From Dipteris shenzhenensis (lineage: Eukaryota; Polypodiophyta; Polypodiopsida; Gleicheniales), in assembly GCA_047967505.1 (NCBI GenBank), contig CM106538.1: a stretch of DNA of 64,000 nucleotides; one strand, given 5' to 3'. The first letter of the stretch is position 1; each line of letters begins with the position of its first letter. The translations under genes were made by a program, and so were the position numbers. This document shows positions 1 to 12,078 of the stretch, piece by piece. The notes below the pieces were generated by a model that was not told the origin of the DNA, made no database searches, and was given only the letters and a program-made list of their open reading frames with translations.

Positions 1-59
1 TTTCTAATATTGATTCCCACAGGCTTAGATGAATCCAAGTACAATAAAGACTCAGTAAC

Positions 60-345
60 ATTAAAAATTGACTCTTGCACAAACCATCTGTCTGCCATGC
101 TACCCTCTGTGTTTTCCTTGCATGCCCTTTCAATATAGTCATGAGTCTTGGGCCAAAAAGGATATTGATCAACTATGCATAGTCCATGTAGAAGCAAGTT
201 CATCCATGAGGTGCACAATTACATGCAACTGGATATCTAAACCACTTGTTGGGAATGCCTTCTCAATGAAACATATAGATTCAATAGCTTGGATCCTCAT
301 CAACTCAATGGAAGATCCTTTTATCTCTTTTGAGGACATCCACCT
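60..345 (-). pseudogene. CACTA (En/Spm) Tnp2-type transposase fragment, DUF4218 region
   Basis: On the minus strand a 56-codon frame (339 down to 169) contains a stretch reading CFIEKAFP followed by LHVIVHLMDEL. This matches the FPPSFFD / MVHLxVHLxxE pattern of the DUF4218 part of plant CACTA Tnp2 transposases. It ends at a stop, and further minus-strand pieces down to about 60 (a GSMADR motif) resemble the following YVRNxAxPEGSMAEGY block in other frames. The plus-strand ORF of 94 codons over the same DNA is its shadow. DNA at about 420-540 resembles that at about 42100-42210, next to another CACTA remnant, which supports a shared element family. The fragment is frameshifted and cannot encode a transposase. 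The family assignment rests on motif memory, not alignment. Confidence 0.6.
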
Positions 346-1529
346 ATGTTAAAAAGAAATGGATTAGCTAGTGCAGGTGGGAAGAATCCTTTAAATATGT
401 AATATTATACTCTCACATGACTTTAACATCATACCTGATAAAGTCACTTAATTTATTGATAGCATTTTTGACATCTTCAATTAAATAGCCTCATAAAGCA
501 ATTGGGAGTACATACTATTGTACATGAAGGCTATAGTCAATATCAAATTATGAGCCCAACATAAATTCAAATGCAAATAAAAGCCTAAAATAGAATATTG
601 AAACTTGCAATAGCTTTTATTGATCATGTGATTTGAGACCTTTTGACTGTAGTTGTCATAGCTCTATGGTTAGCTAGCCACATAGCTAGTCATCCACTAT
701 TGTATGGAGTGTAGAGAAGATGAAGTAGAGTTGTAGAAGAGTGGTGTTTGTCTCCATCTCTTTTCTATACGATGCACTCCTCTTGTGTGTGCTTATGTGA
801 TTGTAGTGCTTGAGGTCCCCCTGTTTCCTACAAGGGGGGCGGAGGGAGCTAGTTTGGAGGAGGGGAGAGGAGACTAGGAGGATAAGATTGTTTTATCAAC
901 TTTAGCTAGAGACCCTTGAGCTTTGAGCATCCAATTTGATGGTCTTTTCCAAAAATATTTACATTTTTGATAGATAAGGAACCCACCATGATCAAAAGCA
1001 CACAAAGGCTTGAATGACCCAATTGATGCCCCATCACCCTCCCATGATTGACTATTTAAAGCACCAAGACCAAAATACATAGCAAGGTTATTGCGAGAGA
1101 GCTTGGCTATATAGGTGAGATGAAATCTTCATTGCCTCATAGTGGTCACATCTGAAAATCCCTTTCATGGGACCATTCCATAGAGTGCTTTCGAAAGTTG
1201 ACCAGCTATAATGCCAAAAACTTGGAGAGATATCTTATCTTCCTTATTTTCATATTTGAGGTGTCGATCAAGGGTTGTGACACGTGTAGTACATAGAGGC
1301 TCCGTTCCCTTCCTCTCCCTTTCACGTAATGAAAATCTCTCACCAGACCTCCTTTCCCTTTCATGTGACAATAACCGCCAATGAAAATCTCTCACCAAAT
1401 CCGTCTAATGATTCAATCTCAGACAACAGCATCCGTCCATGTTTCAATCTATCCTTCAAACAACCGATCCTTGCAAGCTTTTCACCGGAATCCACATGTT
1501 CTGTCTATGTTTCGCCACCAGAAGCACCA
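346..1529. other. Gene-free stretch
   Basis: No convincing coding frame is seen. Bases 346-560 probably still belong to the CACTA remnant. The rest is AT-rich single-copy-looking DNA with short random ORFs. A reading frame that opens at an ATG at 1329 runs into the small gene candidate that starts at 1530. Confidence 0.4.
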
Positions 1530-1833
1530 ATGGACTCTCTCGGAGCATGCCTCTCTAACGATCACAGCAGCGTAGAATCGTCGTTCCCTCGAATTCCTCC
1601 ACACGCAAGGTAGGTCATGTCGAAGAAGAATTGCTGATGATCTCTCTCAGATTCTCACAATCAATCAGCTGATCTCTCTAATCATCCCGCAATGAAAATT
1701 GTGTGACAGGCTATTGGATGTCCTCCCCGACGACAATAAGTACATCTTCCATGATCCCTGGCAAGGAGTTCCGGACGAGAACGATTTCTCTGAAAGCTTA
1801 AGCAATCCCGCACAGGATTGTGTAATTGATTGA
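1530..1833 (+). CDS. Candidate small two-exon gene or gene remnant, unknown product
   Basis: Exon 1 (1530-1609) ends at AAG followed by GTAGGT. A matching acceptor GTGTGACAG ends at 1709, and exon 2 runs 1710-1833. Joined, they give 68 codons in one frame with no internal stop, reading MDSLGACL... and, across the junction, RLLDVLPDDNKYIFHDPWQG. The 100-bp intron has the size seen in the two clear host genes nearby. After the TGA at 1831 the same frame reads on as YLPKLLWQRI for about 27 codons, so the stop may be a disabling mutation in a longer gene. An upstream in-frame ATG at 1329 would lengthen the product. I do not recognise the family. Splicing and coding status are inferred from the sequence alone. 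Confidence 0.3.
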
Positions 1834-3800
1834 TATTTGCCAAAGCTCCTCTGGCAAAGAATTCTTAACAGGAAGGATATTCAGGACGTAGTGGGATCTA
1901 TGGATAGTTACTGATCTCACGTGACACGCTTCCAGAATCCAAGCCCTGGACCAAAATTCGATGGGCTCTCCAAGAGATGATGTCGGACTGAGTCTCCACT
2001 ATTTCTGATGACTCAAAATTGCGTGAGAGGATGGTGAGGGAAAGAAAATCTGCATTGCTTTTACCCTTTGAAAGAAAAAGCACTGCAAAGATGAGTGTAC
2101 TATTTCTGCGATGGTCACGGCACAAGAAAAGGAATACGAAGCTCAAGCAGTGAGAGCATGCATTGAGTTAGTGACAATGTGCCAAGGGTAGAAGTAGAAC
2201 TGAATAATGTAGCGTGAGAGTTTGCGGGAGCCTGAAGTTTGGAGTCGCCTTGGAGCGAAAGATGTGGCATAGTTTAGGGAGGAGAGGAGGCACATATGTA
2301 CCACACGACTACCCGGGCTATGGCTGAAGGTTGTTGATGCTGAGCTATGATCCATGATGAAGCTAGAGAGATTTGGCTATGACTACCGGATGCGGAGGCT
2401 CACAAAAGACGATCTGCAGCAGCAGGGAAAGTCATGAAGAGAGAGCAATGTATTATGTGGCGAAAGGATGCAAAAGCTTACAAACGATGATGTGCAATGA
2501 AGAAGCTGGTATGTCGATGATGGTGATGAAGCGGCAAGATTGTAGGTGTGAAGAGATTCTTCGTTCCATTTTTGGGCATGAGAACGGATGCACTGGTGAC
2601 CTTTTCTATCTTTCCAACACCTCTCTCCCCTCCCCTTGAGTCTTCTTGGCGTTGCTCCTTCCTTATTCTTCTCTGTCCTGGCACTTCTTCTCTCTTTATT
2701 TTTTTCCCCTTCACATCACTTCTCATCTCATGCCGAATCTATAATTGAACATGATTTTTCGTCACCATGACCTTTTGCTCCATCTCATTTTTCCTTGCCT
2801 AACTATGTCGCTTCAAATTAGAATTCACTCACCATGAAAGAAGCCTAAGCATACCTCAATGGATGCTAGATCGCATCAAAAGCTTGTAGGCTGGTGACAC
2901 AGTGGTGGTGAAATGATTCATGCTTTTGAGTTCTATTCGAACAGGTACAATTGATGAAGTGCCCAAGTTGGCAAGATACACGCTTTTGGTTAGAATGGGT
3001 CCTAAAGTCCTTGCATTCTCTGATAACGAGGATTCCAAGCTCTGCTTAAGCTGGGGTGCCGAGCCCCTACAGTGCAATCTATCCAATACTAAGTCTGTGT
3101 TTATGAGAGTTTGTTGAAAGCTTCCTTCAATGTAGCTTAACTCCTTTTTGCTTGAATGATTGTATCTATGGACCTTCGACGTTGGCTATGGATTCCTGTG
3201 CTTACCAAATCATCCCTGGCTCCTCTATCTCCCTTGCAATCCCTTTGCAAGCTTTGACCTTTGGCAAGCTGACAATGAAAACAAGGCATAGCAGGAAGAA
3301 AACTTCTCCCCCACTCACAAATCTCAAAATGCTATGCGAGGACCACACAATAATGGGAGCCTCCTTCGGTTCATGTTATGATTAGGGCTTAAATGGAGAT
3401 TTTTCTTTTGAGCCTCCTAGCCAGATAATCTAAATAAAATCTTTTACTATAGTTTTAGGCTTTATTCAGAACAAATACTTTTCTGAATGTGTGACGATTG
3501 AGGTGTCAATCAAAGGGCTATGCCATATGGCATATTTGTAAGCTCCTCCCTTCTCCTTGCCCTTCTATACAAAGCACAATATATGCTATCTAGATCTAAT
3601 TTGAAAATTCACAAAAAATCAATCAAATATCAAGATTTTGTGAAATCTTATTCATAACATGAGATCTGACAAACGTGGGTCCGAAACCCATCGTAGAGAG
3701 GTCAAGCTGATCATTGCCTTAAAAGACCAAAATTGATGCATTCTTATTTAATATGCTCACAATCTTCGGGCAAAAATGTACGCATTTTTAAATTTAATAC
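1834..3800. other. Gene-free or decayed stretch
   Basis: Bases 1834-2750 keep patches of coding-like composition on + (for example the frame at 2548-2748), but every frame has stops at short spacing and I recognise no protein. Bases 2750-3800 show only short ORFs. This is either the decayed tail of the 1.5-kb gene candidate or intergenic DNA. Confidence 0.35.
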
Positions 3801-3822
3801 TCTCACAAATACAATTTTAATC

Positions 3823-3831
3823 TATAAAAAG
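3823..3831 (+). promoter_or_regulatory. Candidate TATA box for the oxidase gene
   Basis: TATAAAAAG lies about 320 bp upstream of the chosen ATG at 4145. A start about 30 bp downstream would give a 5' leader of roughly 290 nt. This is a motif match only, with no supporting expression data. The region is AT-rich, so a chance match is possible. Confidence 0.3.
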
Positions 3832-4144
3832 AGAATGTGTCTAAGAGTAACCTTATTTTAGAGAAACTAACATAGGGTTTCACGTGAAAAGGCCGGCTCA
3901 ACAAACAAGATAGGCTTCTTTGCATTGGCTTCATCTGCTGTTTTGGCTTCACTTGGATATTGCCTCTGAATTGTCCGCCATTTTTTGTCCTCCTATGTTG
4001 AATCCGAGCCTACCTGAGAGTTTGGGTTGTGTGTTATCGTTTGGTCGAGATAAAGATTAAAATAGCTGAGAGATGAGCTACTTCATTACTTAGATCACAA
4101 GCTTACCAGCACCAATAAGGATATTGTGCAGAATATTTGCAGCT

Positions 4145-6154
4145 ATGATAGTATTCACGGCCATTCTGCTGCTTCTCTCCACCCTCGCTCATTTGGTCGA
4201 GGCTAACGTGCCCCGCCCCGTCCATTGCAACTCCACGGGATGTACTGTTACTTACTATCAAGGCGTCTGGTTGGACAGGACACCTTGCAAGGCAGCTAAA
4301 GCCCTGTACCCAACCACCGAACAAGAGCTCATCGAGGCAATCGTGTATGCAACCATGACAAAGTCCAAGGTGAAAGTGGTGAGCAAGGGTTCTCATAGCA
4401 CCACGAAGCTGGTTTGTCCAGGCGGTGATGAGGGTATAATCATAAGCACAAGCGATTACGGCTCCCGGATACTTATAAACGAGACAGCAAGGACCGTGAC
4501 AGCAGATCCAGGGGTGGAGCTGCGAGATCTACTGGATCGTATCGCAGAGGTTGGCTTGGCACTTCCTCACACGCCTTACTGGGAGGGGGTGTCGGTGGCC
4601 GGTTTAATCAGCACTGGAGCTCACGGAAGCGGACTGTGGGGGAGAGGCAGTGCTCCGCATGATTACGTAGTGGGAATGCGACTAGTAACACCTGCAACGG
4701 AAGCGGAAGGGTATGCCAAGGTGATAGATTTAAAGAGAGGGGACGAAGATTTGGATGCAGCGAGGCTATCGCTGGGAGTGTTGGGGGCGATTTCGGAGGT
4801 GACATTCGAGCTGGAGCCAATGTTCAAGAGGGCAGTGAAGTTGGAGATAAGGGGAGACGAGCGGTTGGAGGAGGAGATAGAAGAGTTTGGTAGGGAGCAC
4901 GAGTTCGGGGGGATGAGCTGGTATCCATCGGAAGGGAAGGTATTGTTGAAGGTGGATGACAGGGTGGGAGTCGAGGAAGAGGGACAAGGAGAATACAAGC
5001 TAGCGACATTTGTGCCAATGGAGGTGGAGCTAATACAAGCCATGACAACTGCACGTAAGAAAACATGCATGAATGATGCAAATCAAGCTTGTTCTTCTTC
5101 TTTCTCCATGAGATTCTTCATTTCCGTATTCGTTCTTGATCTTGTTGGTTGTTCTTGCGCTTCACGTCAATCATCTCCATTCGCTCCACCGTTTTTTTAA
5201 TCTTCTGTTTGCCTCCTTGCAGAAATCGCTGCCGAAGAGCTCCAAAACCAGGACGAGCTCTGCTCTACATGCCACCACATGATGACACAACGCCTCAGAT
5301 CTGGCGATGGGCTCGTCAACCTGCACAACACCTTTACTCACTACCCCGTCGTCGGCTTCAATCATAAGATGCAAACTTCGGGTAGCTGCCACAGATCCAA
5401 TGCAGTAATCACGCCCACCCGAATAGATTTCGGCACTGAAGAAGAAGAAGATATAGCTGGTAGCAGTAATATAGTCCACATGAGCTCCAAGCCCTCCACC
5501 TGCATCTGGAGCCCCGACATCCCTGGCTTCTTCTTCTTCAATATTGCCATCTCTGTCCCCATTTCACGTATTCACGACGCCATCCTGGAGATCAAGAAGC
5601 TTCGTGACGCCAAACCGCAGGGGATGTGTGGGCTGGGCATCTACGGCGGCGTCTGGATTCGCTTCCTGAAGGCCTCCAAGGCCTATCTGGGGGAGCGCAA
5701 GGACTCCGTCATGTTTGAGATGCTCTTCTATCGCTCCCGATACCCCAACAATCCCCGATTTAACGAGGACATCATCGAGGAGATCGAGCAAATGCTCCTC
5801 AACAAATTCGGAGGGAAACCGCACTGGGGCAAGAATCGTGATCTAGCTTTCGAGGGCATGCAGGAGCGAACCAACGACATGGCCAAGTTCTTAATTGCTC
5901 GTGAGAAGTTTGATCCCCTTGGCCTCTTTTCGAGTGAGTGGTCTGATGCTGTCCTTGGCCGGATTTCTTCCCACTCCCCTCATTCTCGCTCCATACAACT
6001 ATTCCAAGACCATTGTGCCTTAGAAGGACTCTGCATCTGTCAAAACGACTCTCATTGCCACCCTGCCAAGGGCTACTATTGTACACACGGCCGTGTCTTT
6101 GAGGAAGCCAGAGTTTGTCGATATGAAGAGCCCTCCCCTCGCTCATCCATCTAA
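4145..6154 (+). CDS. L-gulonolactone oxidase-like FAD-dependent aldonolactone oxidase, two exons
   Basis: Exon 1 is 4145-5054 and exon 2 is 5223-6154. The 168-bp intron has donor GTAAGA and a pyrimidine-rich acceptor ending CAG; the joined frame is 614 codons (613 aa). I start at the ATG at 4145 because it places a hydrophobic signal peptide (about residues 1-20) at the N-terminus. The FAD-binding domain follows, with GSHS near 82-85, a TADPG motif near 119-123 and STGAHG near 156-161. The C-terminal oxidase domain has HWGKN near 504-508 and GLFSSEWSD near 527-535. A Cys-rich tail near 572-604 is typical of plant members, which are usually about 570-610 aa. The family oxidises L-gulono-1,4-lactone to ascorbate precursor. 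The His in GSHS sits where animal GULO binds FAD covalently. The signal peptide suggests entry into the secretory pathway. No frameshift or stop is seen. Plant paralogues differ in substrate, so exact specificity is open. Confidence 0.9.
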
Positions 6155-6848
6155 ATGACAATTGCTCATTCATATTGGGAGGTCCCCATTTAGATTATCT
6201 TTTTCTCTCTTAAGGAGAGGTTTGGGGGAGGATGATTGGAGCAAATATGATCCTTGGATTAGACTAAAATCTTGTGGGCCGTTCATTCATTTTTCGTGAA
6301 ACTACATGCGAAGGTAGTTACAACTTACTCTTGATTTCAACGTTACATATTCTTCTTCCACATTCTTCACCTCCGAGCCAAAACTTGAGAATCGAGACTC
6401 TCTTGGTCTATGATTTAGTTCCTACAAAGCCTGTGTCACAATTCCCTCTTCAAAGGACAGATTGCAGTAGTAGCTGATGATCACAAAGAAAAGCCAAAGA
6501 GTTATCATTCATGATCTCAAGATTCATCAGCGGAATGCATTTCACAACTTGTTGTTCAAGCAAGACGTGAAAGTGCTTATCTTCAAGGTATCCGATCGCA
6601 TGTGGAATGGGTTTAGGCATGGGTTTTAGGTAATGCCATTTGCATATGTTCACAAAAGATTTCGCAATGCATCGTCAACATCCAATCTAACTCCTTTTTT
6701 CCTACGAAAGTAGGTTATTCCATTGCACAGAGAATGATGGGGGGTAAAAAAGATGAAAGCAACTATAATCAACGTCAAATTGTTCATCGACTACCCTAGA
6801 CATGCTTGCATTTCTCCAATCAAGGTAAGGCAATTTGTATATGTGGAT

Positions 6849-6849
<1 letters not shown>
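6155..6849. other. 3' flank of the oxidase gene, no gene seen
   Basis: This should contain the 3' UTR and polyadenylation site. No canonical AATAAA was recognised close to the stop codon, and no other coding frame stands out. Confidence 0.4.

Positions 6850-6850
<1 letters not shown>

Positions 6851-6889
<39 letters not shown>
6851..6889. repeat. (TC)n microsatellite
   Basis: An uninterrupted TC dinucleotide tract of about 39 bp, followed by a degraded TC-rich tail to about 6915. Confidence 0.95.
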
Positions 6890-6891
<2 letters not shown>

Positions 6892-7246
6892 GTCTCTATC
6901 TTTATCTCTCTCTCGATTGCCAATGAAACGTGAGCATGAAGAAAAGATTTTTAAAATTTCGATGGGAATGTAGTCAAGCAGAGGTCAAGCAATTAACTAT
7001 CCAAAATTTGGCATGCCACAATATTGTGTGAGTAATTTTACTTGAGTGGCAAAGCCATGGGTTTCAAACTAGTAATAGTATATTGGCAACATGACAGTGA
7101 TTCTAAGGACAGAGTCCACTAGTCAACATGTGTATTTTTTTTAAAACACAAAAAAAAGTGTCTGTTTAGTATTGTATATGGGGAGGGGTACCATAAACAA
7201 AAGATTACATGAAGTGAAACAAGAGGGGGAGGGAAGGAAGTAAGAG

Positions 7247-7250
<4 letters not shown>

Positions 7251-7311
<61 letters not shown>

Positions 7312-7344
7312 GCATGCATGCATGTATGTATGTATGTATGCATG

Positions 7345-7380
<36 letters not shown>
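7251..7380. repeat. Compound microsatellite (CT)n-(TA)n-(TGCA/TGTA)n-(CT)n
   Basis: Four simple repeats follow each other directly: CT to about 7281, TA to about 7304, tetranucleotides mixing TGCA and TGTA to about 7347, and a second CT tract to about 7376. ORFs across it on either strand are repeat artefacts. Confidence 0.95.
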
Positions 7381-7383
<3 letters not shown>

Positions 7384-7385
7384 TC

Positions 7386-8790
7386 CTCTTGTAATAGAGA
7401 TATATTTCCAACAATTATTTTACAGATATTATTTCCTAATAGAGATATATTTCAAAAAATTATTATACAGATGGCCACATGACTGCCATTTGATGTCTAA
7501 AGCTTCCCTCAGAACTGCAAACCATTGTGGTAGCTCAGAGCATCTGACATCCAAGATATAGTCTTGTCATTCTTCACCACATGGGATGACCTTAAGGAAG
7601 AGACTTGCCACAATAGTACCCTCATCTAAGATATAGTCATACCAAAAGTCCTGACCTTAATGAAGAGACTTGCCATGATGTAGCCCTTAATTAATATGCA
7701 CAACAACACAAAGCATCCATAGACATGCACATAGATGCATTTTTTTAACTTAAAAAAAACTTACGGGCGTGTCTACTTGAGCGTCTATTAGCACGTCTAC
7801 AGAGCCATGTCTATAGACACATCTATATAATAGACAGACGTGCATATAGGCACACTATTAGACACTCTGTAGAAATTAAAAAAAAAAAGAAAGATGTGTT
7901 CATAGATGCTCTATAGATTTTTTTAATAAAAAAAGGCAAAAATTTGTGTGGTTGAACAAAATGCTGTGTGATTACAAGAATCCCATTTCCATAATGTGCA
8001 ATTCAATTCTAACAGCCAACTGCATTTTAATTAGCACGGTTGGCATTTTAATTAGCACTCCAAGCATGTCTATAGCTGACGATTACAATTCTGAATAAAA
8101 CATTACAACTCCAAAATGTTTAGTTCACAATGCATTCATTGGATAGAATATTGCACAAGGAAATTGAAAGCCAAAAAAATAAAAGGAGTGTATATTAATT
8201 AAGTACTTTTAAATACCTGGGGGGCGCTCCAGTAGCCCGGATATACTACTCCTGAGTAATCAACCCCTCATCATAGAAGTGCCTCCATGTATGTCCTTTG
8301 CGATGTCCACGATGGTAGGCTATCTCAACAGGAGTAGGGTACTTGCCCACGATATCAAGTTACAAGATGACACAATTTGCGGAGGGGTTAGTACAAAGAA
8401 ACAACCTCCTAATAAACCACATAAGCACAATATAATTTGAGATCGATACTTACAAATTGGGCCTCCCATGATTCAACACCCCCTGCTCTCCATTTGGATC
8501 CTTCGTGCCTCCACATGCTGCAGATTGGGGTCTGCCTTCACTGCCTTCATTGCTTTCTTCCACTCATGCTTAATATATTAGGAAAGAAGGAAACTCATTT
8601 TGGGGCCCCTCTAAGAAATTCACTATTTACCTATTTTTGTTGCACTCAAAATATGGAAAATGCCATAATATATGAATATTTACTATGCAAAAATGTCAGT
8701 CTAGTACTCAGGCTTCACATTAAATGCATATATAAGATCCTTGATTTTCTATACAATATTTGATGATTTTGACATTGCGAATGCGTTCGG
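7386..8790. other. Gene-free stretch
   Basis: AT-rich DNA with loose short repeats, for example several copies of a motif around GTCTATAGACAC at 7770-7910, and a direct repeat of CATTTTAATTAGCAC at about 8023 and 8046. No coding frame is supported. Confidence 0.5.
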
Positions 8791-8794
8791 TCCC

Positions 8795-9172
8795 AAATCC
8801 CCAAATTGACCCTAGAGACACCGAAAACCGACGCTCAAAGACCTAAAAAAGAAAAAAAATGCATGAAATGGGGGATTTACACAAAAACTCGATTTGGCCA
8901 ATTGGACTGATGCCCAAAGGCTCGAAAAAGGGTAAAAATGGGGGATTTGCATAAAAACGTGATTTGGCCAGTTGGACAGTGATAGTCGGAGGTCTGAAAA
9001 ATGGCAAAAATGCTCGGAATGGGGGATTTGCACAAAAAACTTGATTTGGCTAGCTAGACAGTTCGAGCTGGCCATATCATGTTTTTGTGCAATTCTCCCA
9101 TTCTGCTCATTTTTGCCCTTTTTCGAGCCTCCGGGCATCAGTTTTCGGTGTCTCTAGGGTTAATTTGGGGGT
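8795..9172. repeat. Foldback repeat with tandem units and inverted ends
   Basis: The left end carries ACCCTAGAGACACCGAAAAC and the right end carries its inverted copy CGGTGTCTCTAGGGTTAATT. Between them lie about three tandem units of roughly 75 bp, each with GGGGGATTTGCA, a run of As and GATTTGGCC, then one unit in the opposite orientation. The 108-codon and 61-codon ORFs here are by-products of the repeat. The form suits a MITE-like or foldback element of about 380 bp. No target-site duplication was established. Confidence 0.7.
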
Positions 9173-9377
9173 TTCAACCCGCTCTAGACGCATGGGCGAT
9201 GTCAGAATCAATAAATACTACACAAAAAATCATCTTTTGAAGATCGCGTACATCAGACATAATAAAAGCAAAATGATTTTGATTATGACTTATTTTATAT
9301 TTTTACATGGTTTTTGGTATTTTTCCAACGTTACGTTGGCCCTCTTCTGATTGGTCGAGAACCTATTTTTCTAAACC

Positions 9378-9806
9378 CTAAAAGGCCCCAAAATGAGCTC
9401 GCTTTTTTCCTAATGTGAACCAGCCCCTTAGTGGTTGACCTCCCTCTCTCCTGGCAATCTTGACTAGTGCGTGGCTCTTAAGCGAAGATCTTTTACTGGC
9501 AAATATAACAACAATCTTTGACTTTGACCATTTATCTGTGAACTCAACATTGGGGGGATTGGGATACCTAGAGCGTACAACATGAATGGTCTCATTAGCC
9601 AACCTTTTTGGATGCTCTTTGTATGGAATAAAGCAATCTCTGTAGTTGTTATCAACTATGTCAGAGCACATGAAAGCCATGATGTCCTTCCCTCGTGCAT
9701 CCAACCTTTTTGGATCCACTTTGTATGGAATAAAGCAATCTCTGTAGTTGTTAGCAACTACAGAGCACATGAAAGCCATGATGTCCTTCCCTCGCGCATC
9801 CATCAA
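9378..9806 (-). CDS. Unknown ORF (142 codons) with an internal in-frame duplication
   Basis: The frame contains two copies of a 33-34-residue block beginning DARGKDIMAFMCS and ending PYKxxPKRL. In DNA this is a tandem duplication with a 102-bp period (copies starting near 9601 and 9703). The second copy on the plus strand is 3 bp shorter, so the frame is kept. The block is followed by RYPNPP, FTDKW and SLKSHALVKI, which look protein-like. The family is not recognised. It is probably a transposon ORF piece, because the flanks are repetitive and there is no clear start or splice structure. Confidence 0.3.
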   Translation of the reverse strand: MMDARGKDIMAFMCSVVANNYRDCFIPYKVDPKRLDARGKDIMAFMCSDIVDNNYRDCFIPYKEHPKRLANETIHVVRSRYPNPPNVEFTDKWSKSKIVVIFASKRSSLKSHALVKIARREGGQPLRGWFTLGKKRAHFGAF

Positions 9807-9849
9807 GGTGCCTCCTCTCTAAGTGATGTCATAGAAGATTGTACCATCA

Positions 9850-10285
9850 CCCTCTGGAACATCTGCATGATCTGAATCATCCCCGCCCCCACCATTACCC
9901 CCCCCAAAGCACTATGCCATGCATCCCCTAGAGCTCTCCCTGCTACTACGCCTAATGCCATGTCGTACGAGCTAGTACGCTGGCCACTCGTCTTTGGAGA
10001 AGGGACTCTTGACCACAAACCTTGGAGAAGGGACTCCAAACCGCCCCCACAAGGAAGAAGGGAATGTTGATGATCCGAGAGAAGGGACTCCAGACCGCAG
10101 GGGAGAAGTGACTCCTGATGATCACGGAGAAGGCTAGCGGCTCTGTCGCCTACTGGGCTATCTCGACTCCATAGGAGTAATCTCAGCTGGTGTGGGTATG
10201 GGGTGGTTTGGAGTCTGTACTGCCGACTCCTGGGGGGTGTTTTGAGTACTCGTCATGTATGTGTATAACTCTTGAGGAGTGGGAG
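9850..10285. other. Gene-free stretch with short direct repeats
   Basis: Several copies of a motif around GGAGAAGGGACTCC occur between 9995 and 10100. No coding frame is supported. Confidence 0.4.
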
Positions 10286-10294
10286 GGTGGCCCA

Positions 10295-10500
10295 AAATCC
10301 CGTGATTTCCATCATGCATGCCCTCTTTCCATCATGCATGCCCTTTTTCCATCATGCATGCAATCCCATGATTTCCATCATCCATGTCCTCTTTTCATCA
10401 TGCGTGCAATTCCTTGATTTCCATCATGCATGCCCTCTCTCTTTATCCCACCCTCATGCTGCAATCCAATTTCCCTCATGCAATCACTTATTTTGATCAT
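10295..10500. repeat. Minisatellite of CATCATGCATGC-type units
   Basis: Imperfect units of roughly 21-40 bp carrying TTTCCATCATGCATG are repeated at least seven times. The short ORFs covering them translate as repeated HHACP or SIMHAL blocks and are not genes. Confidence 0.8.
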
Positions 10501-12060
10501 TCATGCAATCCATTATTTTCTCACGAATGCTTAAGGCATTGAAAATTCGACTTAAACATGCATGCGAGGGCTTTTTCCATGGTGGTGACTTTTTGTAACT
10601 TGTCATTTACAATAAATCTCTATGTTTTGATGATTAAGATATTGTTTGAGTTCTTCAAGTGTATAATACTATTTATGATAGCATGCTAGTAAGCAAAGAA
10701 AATGAGAAATTTTGATCATCCAAATTTGAGTATCTATAATAGTATCTACCTTTCAGTATTTTGTCCATGGTGGTGTCTTACCCTTGTGTATTATAATCTT
10801 CAATACATGGTTGTGAAAATATCAGGTTTTTGAGCCAAAACAGGGAGCATGTTAATGTGATCCCAGTTTTGGCCCAAAGATGACATTTTCACATACTTGT
10901 ATCTTTTGATATACAAGTCCAACTGGGGTCATATTACATATCAAATCAATGGCAAGGTATGATTTATATGATTATCATGCCTTTTAGATGATTTAGATGA
11001 TTTTCATGCCTTTTACCACCATCTAGTAAAATTTCATGCACCAAAATACATATTTGTGGTGGTTGATTTGTTGCATTGGTTGGATTAGTGGGATGTAAGA
11101 GTGAAACATTGGGGAGGTATGTTTTCACATAGTAAAACAAAGAAACATGGGTTTTGTTTCAAGAGTGAATAGAGTTAAAAAAGCTAAGCATTTACATATG
11201 CATGGAATGTAGGCTAATCCATTGAAGGAGACCTTGGAAATGCCCCACATGTGTGGAAGAGTTGCATTGATGATCTCAATCACTATAATGGTGGAAAGAG
11301 AGGACTTGATTTTAGTAGGGTTTGTCTTTGATAGTAACGATGACTTCACAATGAAACATACCAACTCTCTTATGGGGAATGTGAAATTAGTGTTAGTGGC
11401 TTTAAAGTTATATGCATATTTAACCTTCTAGCATTGAGGAAACATATGGGAATTTGAATAAATTATATTTTTTTGCTACTCAAATAGGGGATTTATAGAT
11501 CTTTTATTATTTTGTAATATTCGCTTTTTCTTGCTCACTTTTTGGTAATCGTCTTTCTCTTATAACCATCATTTCATACCATATAAGAGAATTTGGAAAA
11601 ATCTTGATAATTTGGGAATTTTTGAGGGGTTGTAATTATGTAACATTCAATGGTTTTCATTGATTTTTCCCATAGATTTGGCAGTCCATCCAAATCTCGC
11701 AAATATGCATGGTTTGCATCAACATAAATAAAATGTCAAATGTTGAGGTTTCAACCAATGCATGGTATTTTTTGAGGGGTTGTTTTGCATTAGTCAGGAA
11801 AAAAACATCATATGTTTGAGTTCAACCAAGCATTTTTTGCCTCTTTTCGAAAAAATGTGGTGTTCAAAAACACCATTTTAGTTTAGTTGGAGAAAAACTA
11901 AGAATGCAAAACTAGTCCTTGATATTTTGTCGTGTGTGCACTTGCAACCACAAAGCAATGGTTTGCAAAAAAAAAGATAAAGAAAAAAGATCAATGTCAT
12001 ACCTTCCAAGTATATGTGTTAGTATTCAATTAAATTATCATTGTGCAAGACAAAAAAAGT
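10501..12060. other. Gene-free AT-rich stretch
   Basis: No frame above about 80 codons and no recognisable protein motif. It may be the flank of the transposon remnant to its right. Confidence 0.5.
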
Positions 12061-12078
12061 CATGCTTTTCAAGTACCT

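Noticed and set aside
4124-4144. TTG start for the oxidase
   Set aside because: An ATG at 4145 gives a better signal peptide, and TTG starts are not expected in a plant nuclear gene.
4608-5081. Minus-strand ORFs overlapping the oxidase gene
   Set aside because: They are antisense shadows of a well-supported coding exon.
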